A DNA stretch of 8,047 nucleotides from Candidatus Falkowiibacteriota bacterium (GTDB lineage Bacteria > Patescibacteriota > Patescibacteriia > Patescibacteriales > SZUA-104): NCBI GenBank assembly GCA_027020105.1, contig JALUVW010000090.1:1-8047 (forward strand), written 5' to 3'. The position numbers and the translations under genes are program-made. Below are positions 4,944 to 8,047 of this stretch, in pieces. The number at the start of each line of letters is the position of its first letter. Within the stretch, counting starts at the first letter, position 1. The notes beneath the pieces were generated by a model. That model was not told the DNA's origin. It ran no database searches and worked only from the letters and a program-made list of their open reading frames with translations.

Positions 4944-6338
4944 CTATTTTTCCCCCACTTCTTCAATCGCGCCTTTCATATAGAAGTCATTTTCCGACTT
5001 GTCATCGTGTTTGCCGTCAATAATTTCCCCAAAGCCTTTCACGGTGTCTTCCAGCTTAACGTATCTTCCTTTTGATCCGGTGAAAGCTTCCGCCACAAAA
5101 AATGGCTGCGACAAGAATCTTTGAATCTTTCTCGCCCTTGCCACCGTTACCTTGTCCTCATCGGACAATTCTTCAATTCCCAAAATAGCGATAATATCCT
5201 GCAAGTCCTTGTATCTTTGCAATATCTTCTGCGCGCCTCTGGCGACCCGGTAATGCTCATCTCCGACTATTTTCGGGTCAAGAATGGTTGAGAATGAGTC
5301 CAACGGATCAACGGCCGGATATATTCCCAGCTCCGACAAGCCCCTTGACAACACAACGGTTGAATCAAGATGGGCAAAAGTCGTCGCCGGCGCCGGATCG
5401 GTTAAATCATCCGCCGGCACGTACACGGCTTGAATGGAAGTGATTGACCCTTTATTGGTTGAGGTTATGCGCTCTTGCAGCTCTCCCATTTCCGTCGCCA
5501 ATGTCGGCTGATAACCCACGGCCGAAGGCATTCTTCCCAAGAGGGCGGAAACCTCTGAACCGGCTTGAGTGAATCTGAATATGTTGTCAATAAAAAATAA
5601 CACGTCCTGATTTTGCTCATCGCGGAAATATTCGGCTATGGAAAGCCCGGTCAAAGCGACGCGCGCGCGGGCTCCGGGCGGTTCGTTCATTTGCCCGAAT
5701 ACCATTGACACTTTATCAATAACCCCCGACTCTTTCATTTCGGCGTATAAATCGTTTCCTTCGCGAGTGCGTTCGCCCACTCCCGCGAAGACAGAGTAAC
5801 CGCCGTGCTCCTTGGCTATGTTATTGATAAACTCCTGAATTAAAACGGTCTTGCCCACTCCGGCGCCGCCGAACATTCCCACTTTTCCGCCTTTGGCAAT
5901 CGGGCAAATAAGGTCAATAACCTTGATTCCGGTTTCCAAAATCTCCGTTTTGGTGGATTGGTCAATAAAGTCGGGGGCTTTTCTGTGAATCGGATATTTT
6001 TTTTCATATTTCACGTCGCCCTTATCGTCAATCGTGTTTCCCAAGACGTCAAAAATGCGGCCCAAGGTTCCCTTGCCCACGGGGACGGTGATGCCCTCCC
6101 CCGTGTTCACGACTTTGTCGCCCCGCTTAAAGCCGTCGGTTGAGCCCATGGCGATTGTTCTGACCATGTTGGAGCCGATGTGTTGTTGAACCTCGAGAAC
6201 GAGTTTATTCTTTCCGTCGTTTGCCTCAAGGGCGGTGTAAATAGGCGGCAAATCACCTTGAAACCGGACATCCACGACGACGCCCATAATTTGCCTGATT
6301 TCACCATGTTTTATTTTTTTTTCTTCAATTTTAGACAT
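4944..6338 (-). CDS. atpD: ATP synthase F1 beta (catalytic) subunit
   Basis: Carries the catalytic nucleotide sites of F1 for ATP synthesis or hydrolysis at the cytoplasmic membrane. 464 residues, full length. Residues 1-85 form the N-terminal beta-barrel (MGVVVDVRF at 18-26). The nucleotide-binding domain has the Walker A loop GGAGVGKT (157-164), the catalytic glutamate in GERTREGNDLY (188-198, E189), Walker B DVLFFID (245-251), FRFTQAGSEVSALLGR (254-269) and PSAVGYQPTLATEMG (271-285). The C-terminal helical domain has EELSDEDK (389-396), the equivalent of the DELSEED loop that contacts gamma, then QRFLSQPFFVAEAFTG (406-421). All catalytic residues are present. It lies 51 nt downstream of atpG. 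No Shine-Dalgarno is visible before the ATG. Confidence 0.98.
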   Translation of the reverse strand: MSKIEEKKIKHGEIRQIMGVVVDVRFQGDLPPIYTALEANDGKNKLVLEVQQHIGSNMVRTIAMGSTDGFKRGDKVVNTGEGITVPVGKGTLGRIFDVLGNTIDDKGDVKYEKKYPIHRKAPDFIDQSTKTEILETGIKVIDLICPIAKGGKVGMFGGAGVGKTVLIQEFINNIAKEHGGYSVFAGVGERTREGNDLYAEMKESGVIDKVSMVFGQMNEPPGARARVALTGLSIAEYFRDEQNQDVLFFIDNIFRFTQAGSEVSALLGRMPSAVGYQPTLATEMGELQERITSTNKGSITSIQAVYVPADDLTDPAPATTFAHLDSTVVLSRGLSELGIYPAVDPLDSFSTILDPKIVGDEHYRVARGAQKILQRYKDLQDIIAILGIEELSDEDKVTVARARKIQRFLSQPFFVAEAFTGSKGRYVKLEDTVKGFGEIIDGKHDDKSENDFYMKGAIEEVGEK

Positions 6339-6389
6339 ATATTGTTCGTTATTATTAAAATGTAATTAAACTTTAACAGACAAATAAAA

Positions 6390-7382
6390 TTATCGCAACG
6401 CGTTCGCTCCGGCGCTGATTTCCGCTATTTCGGCCGTAATGCTCGCCTGCCTTGTTTTGTTGAAATAAAGCGTAAGCTCGTCCACCAAATCTTTTGCCGC
6501 GTCGTTCGCTTTGTGCATGGCCTGCATTCTGGCGCTGTGCTCCGACGCGTTTGATTCAAGCAAGGCTTGGTAAAGCTGCACCTCAACCAATCGCGGAACC
6601 ATTTCGTCCAAAACCTCCTTCGCGTTCGGTTCAAAAATATAATTATATCTGTAATTTTCCAATTCCGCGTCAACCGAAGGGCTGCCGGATAAATATTTAT
6701 CCTGTTTTTCGCTTACCAAATTTTTGTCAATGCCGACCCTTGTGTCTCCGCCGACAATCCCCAGCTCTTCTTTGTCGGATTCAATATCAACCGGTAAAAG
6801 CTGCTTTATTCTCGGTATTTGCTTGGAAGCGCTTACGAAATCGGTAAAAGCGACCATAACCTTGTCGTATTTTCCGGATAAATAATCCTGGATCACCATC
6901 TTGGCGACCGGCACGACTTCCCTCAACTCGTTAATCGCGTCAAGCTTGGGGAATTCCGCCGCGATATTGTAATTAAAATAAGTGTTGACCGCCGCGCCTT
7001 TTTTCCCCAATAAAATGAAATCCGCCTCCACTTCCGATAATTTCCCTTTGTGATGGTGCTTCTGTATGGACTTATGAACCTTGTTGATGATATTAACGTT
7101 ATACCCTCCGCACAGTCCTCTGTTTGATGATATTAAAACTATTCCGACTCTCTTGATTTTTTCTTTTTTCGCGAGCAAAGGATGAAGCTGCCCGTTATTG
7201 TTAACGGCGTTTGACAAATTTAAAACCGTGCCCCAACTTAAATTGGCGTAGGTCCTGGTTTTAAGCACCGCTTCAATCGCTTTGCGCATCTTTGAAGCCG
7301 CGACCATTTCCATGGCCTTGGTTACCTTCTGGGTGCTTTTAACCGATTTTATTCTGCTCTGTATCTCTTTGGTATTCGCCAT
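6390..7382 (-). CDS. atpG: ATP synthase F1 gamma subunit
   Basis: Gamma is the central rotor shaft inside the alpha3beta3 ring. ATG 7382 is chosen because it gives the conserved start MANTKEIQSRIKSVKSTQKV and then TKAMEMVAASKMRKA; the frame stays open upstream to 7448 but adds only non-family sequence from a G+C-rich spacer. Length is 330 residues against the usual 285-300. Landmarks are SSNRGLCGGYN (85-95), the segment around DKVMVAFTDFVSASKQIP (173-190), and the conserved C-terminal helix SEHSARMQAMHKANDAAKDL (280-299) with NKTRQASITAEIAEISAGA (308-326). The extra length is a hydrophilic stretch at about 200-246 (DKEELGIVGGDTRVGIDKNL onward), between the Rossmann-like domain and the C-terminal helix. 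A GGCGGA about 10 nt upstream is the nearest thing to a ribosome binding site. Confidence 0.96.
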   Translation of the reverse strand: MANTKEIQSRIKSVKSTQKVTKAMEMVAASKMRKAIEAVLKTRTYANLSWGTVLNLSNAVNNNGQLHPLLAKKEKIKRVGIVLISSNRGLCGGYNVNIINKVHKSIQKHHHKGKLSEVEADFILLGKKGAAVNTYFNYNIAAEFPKLDAINELREVVPVAKMVIQDYLSGKYDKVMVAFTDFVSASKQIPRIKQLLPVDIESDKEELGIVGGDTRVGIDKNLVSEKQDKYLSGSPSVDAELENYRYNYIFEPNAKEVLDEMVPRLVEVQLYQALLESNASEHSARMQAMHKANDAAKDLVDELTLYFNKTRQASITAEIAEISAGANALR

Positions 7383-7460
7383 ACGGTGATTTCCGCCGGC
7401 CTTTGGTCCGGAGTTCGGCGGGGCCGAAGCCGCGCGAATCCGAGCCAAAGATTGGCAAAA
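7383..7460 (-). other. G+C-rich hairpin-forming spacer between atpA and atpG
   Basis: This gap is about 70% G+C over 7383-7440 by hand count, while the other gaps in the window are mostly A+T-rich. In plus coordinates CCGCCG (7393-7398) can pair with CGGCGG (7416-7421), or CCGG (7396-7399) with CCGG (7408-7411) extended by CC/GG. In the RNA sense, GGC-UUCG-GCC is a short stem with a stable UUCG tetraloop (7422-7431). The stems enclose the possible ribosome binding site of atpG. It could be a leader element or an inserted repeat. It keeps the atpG frame open but does not look like protein. Confidence 0.45.
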
Positions 7461-7465
7461 TGGTT

Positions 7466-8047
7466 TTAAGTCAAATAATCAAGCGTATCTTTATAATCAT
7501 TGATTTTTCTCGTTAATTTTTCCGCGATATCGTCGGTTAGTTCTTTTTTCTCGGCGATTTCTTTCAGTACTCCGTCGCCGCTATCTTCAAGATATACGTA
7601 CATTCCGCTTTCAAATTCCATTATCTTGTCCACCGGAACATTGTCCAAAAGCCCTTGAGTGGCGGCAAAAAATATTGACACCTGCTTCTCAACCGGCAAG
7701 GGGTTGAATTGGTCTTGCTTAAACACTTCAATCAATCTTTTACCTCTCTCAAGCTTGGCTTTCGTTTCGGCGTCCAAATCCGACCCGAACTGCGCGAAAG
7801 CCGCCAATTCCCTGTACTGCGCCGCTTCCAGCCTTAATTTTCCCGCGACTTTTTTCATCGCCTTGATTTGAGCGGCGCTGCCGACGCGAGACACGGAAAG
7901 TCCGGCGTTAACGGCGGGACGGTTCCCTTGATAAAATAAATCCGGCTCCAAGTAAATCTGCCCGTCCGTAATGGAGATTACGTTTGTCGGGATATACGCC
8001 GACACGTCTCCCGCCTGTGTTTCAATTATCGGCAAAGCGGTGATGGA
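7466..8047 (-). CDS. atpA: ATP synthase F1 alpha subunit, C-terminal part only
   Basis: Alpha forms the non-catalytic nucleotide sites of the F1 hexamer and supplies the arginine finger to beta. The frame is open from the right edge to TAA at 7466-7468, giving 193 residues of a protein normally about 500 long. The visible part starts SITALPIIETQAGDVSAYIP and contains TNVISITDGQIYLEPDLF (21-38), then GLSVSRVGSAAQIKAMKKVA (49-68), where R54 is the arginine finger. The helical C-terminal domain follows (YRELAAFAQFGSDLDAETK, RGKRLIEVFKQDQFNPLPVE). A TTG at 8035 is not the start: the conserved sequence continues in frame through it to the edge. atpG starts 83 nt downstream of the stop. Confidence 0.97.
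   Translation of the reverse strand, partial: SITALPIIETQAGDVSAYIPTNVISITDGQIYLEPDLFYQGNRPAVNAGLSVSRVGSAAQIKAMKKVAGKLRLEAAQYRELAAFAQFGSDLDAETKAKLERGKRLIEVFKQDQFNPLPVEKQVSIFFAATQGLLDNVPVDKIMEFESGMYVYLEDSGDGVLKEIAEKKELTDDIAEKLTRKINDYKDTLDYLT

Noticed and set aside
7383..7448. Upstream start for atpG at 7448
   Set aside because: The conserved gamma N-terminus begins at the ATG at 7382; the added 22 residues come from a G+C-rich hairpin spacer.

Overview
The window is a compact bacterial gene block in which every recognisable gene lies on the minus strand, so genes are read from the right edge to the left. In that order it holds the 3' part of atpA, then atpG, atpD and atpC (F1 sector of an F-type ATP synthase in the classical A-G-D-C order), greA (transcript cleavage factor), lysS (class II lysyl-tRNA synthetase), a frameshifted GIY-YIG endonuclease remnant, a RibL-like nucleotidyltransferase, and serS (seryl-tRNA synthetase, cut by the left edge a few residues before its expected end). 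No RNA gene, CRISPR array or insertion sequence with a transposase was seen.

Organism: inference only. Gene spacing is tight, A+T-rich gaps separate genes of moderate G+C, clear Shine-Dalgarno sequences are absent, and the LysRS and SerRS motif 3 sequences are divergent. With a small GIY-YIG gene and an archaeal-style FAD synthase homologue, this fits a Candidate Phyla Radiation (Patescibacteria, perhaps Parcubacteria-like) genome best. TAA, TAG and TGA all appear to serve as stops, the TGA only at the end of the broken GIY-YIG frame.

Layout: (i) 4410-8047 is the ATP synthase block. A G+C-rich hairpin-forming spacer lies between atpA and atpG, and a long palindrome built from an 8-9 nt unit fills the atpD-atpC gap. 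(ii) 3663-4370 is a greA unit with a REP-like hairpin, a sigma70-type promoter, a long palindromic leader and a clear intrinsic terminator. (iii) 1-3605 is a lysS-led unit with its own good promoter and a roughly 110-nt structured leader. It continues through the GIY-YIG remnant and the RibL-like gene to serS with only short gaps.

The genes are housekeeping. The unusual material is between them: a GIY-YIG reading frame bounded by a perfect 15-bp inverted repeat, whose left arm overlaps the start codon of the next gene; two long palindromes of the same design but with unrelated unit sequences; and a lysS leader with mutually exclusive stems. I see no complete new multi-gene system. The GIY-YIG/inverted-repeat cassette is the best candidate for something mobile and under-described.
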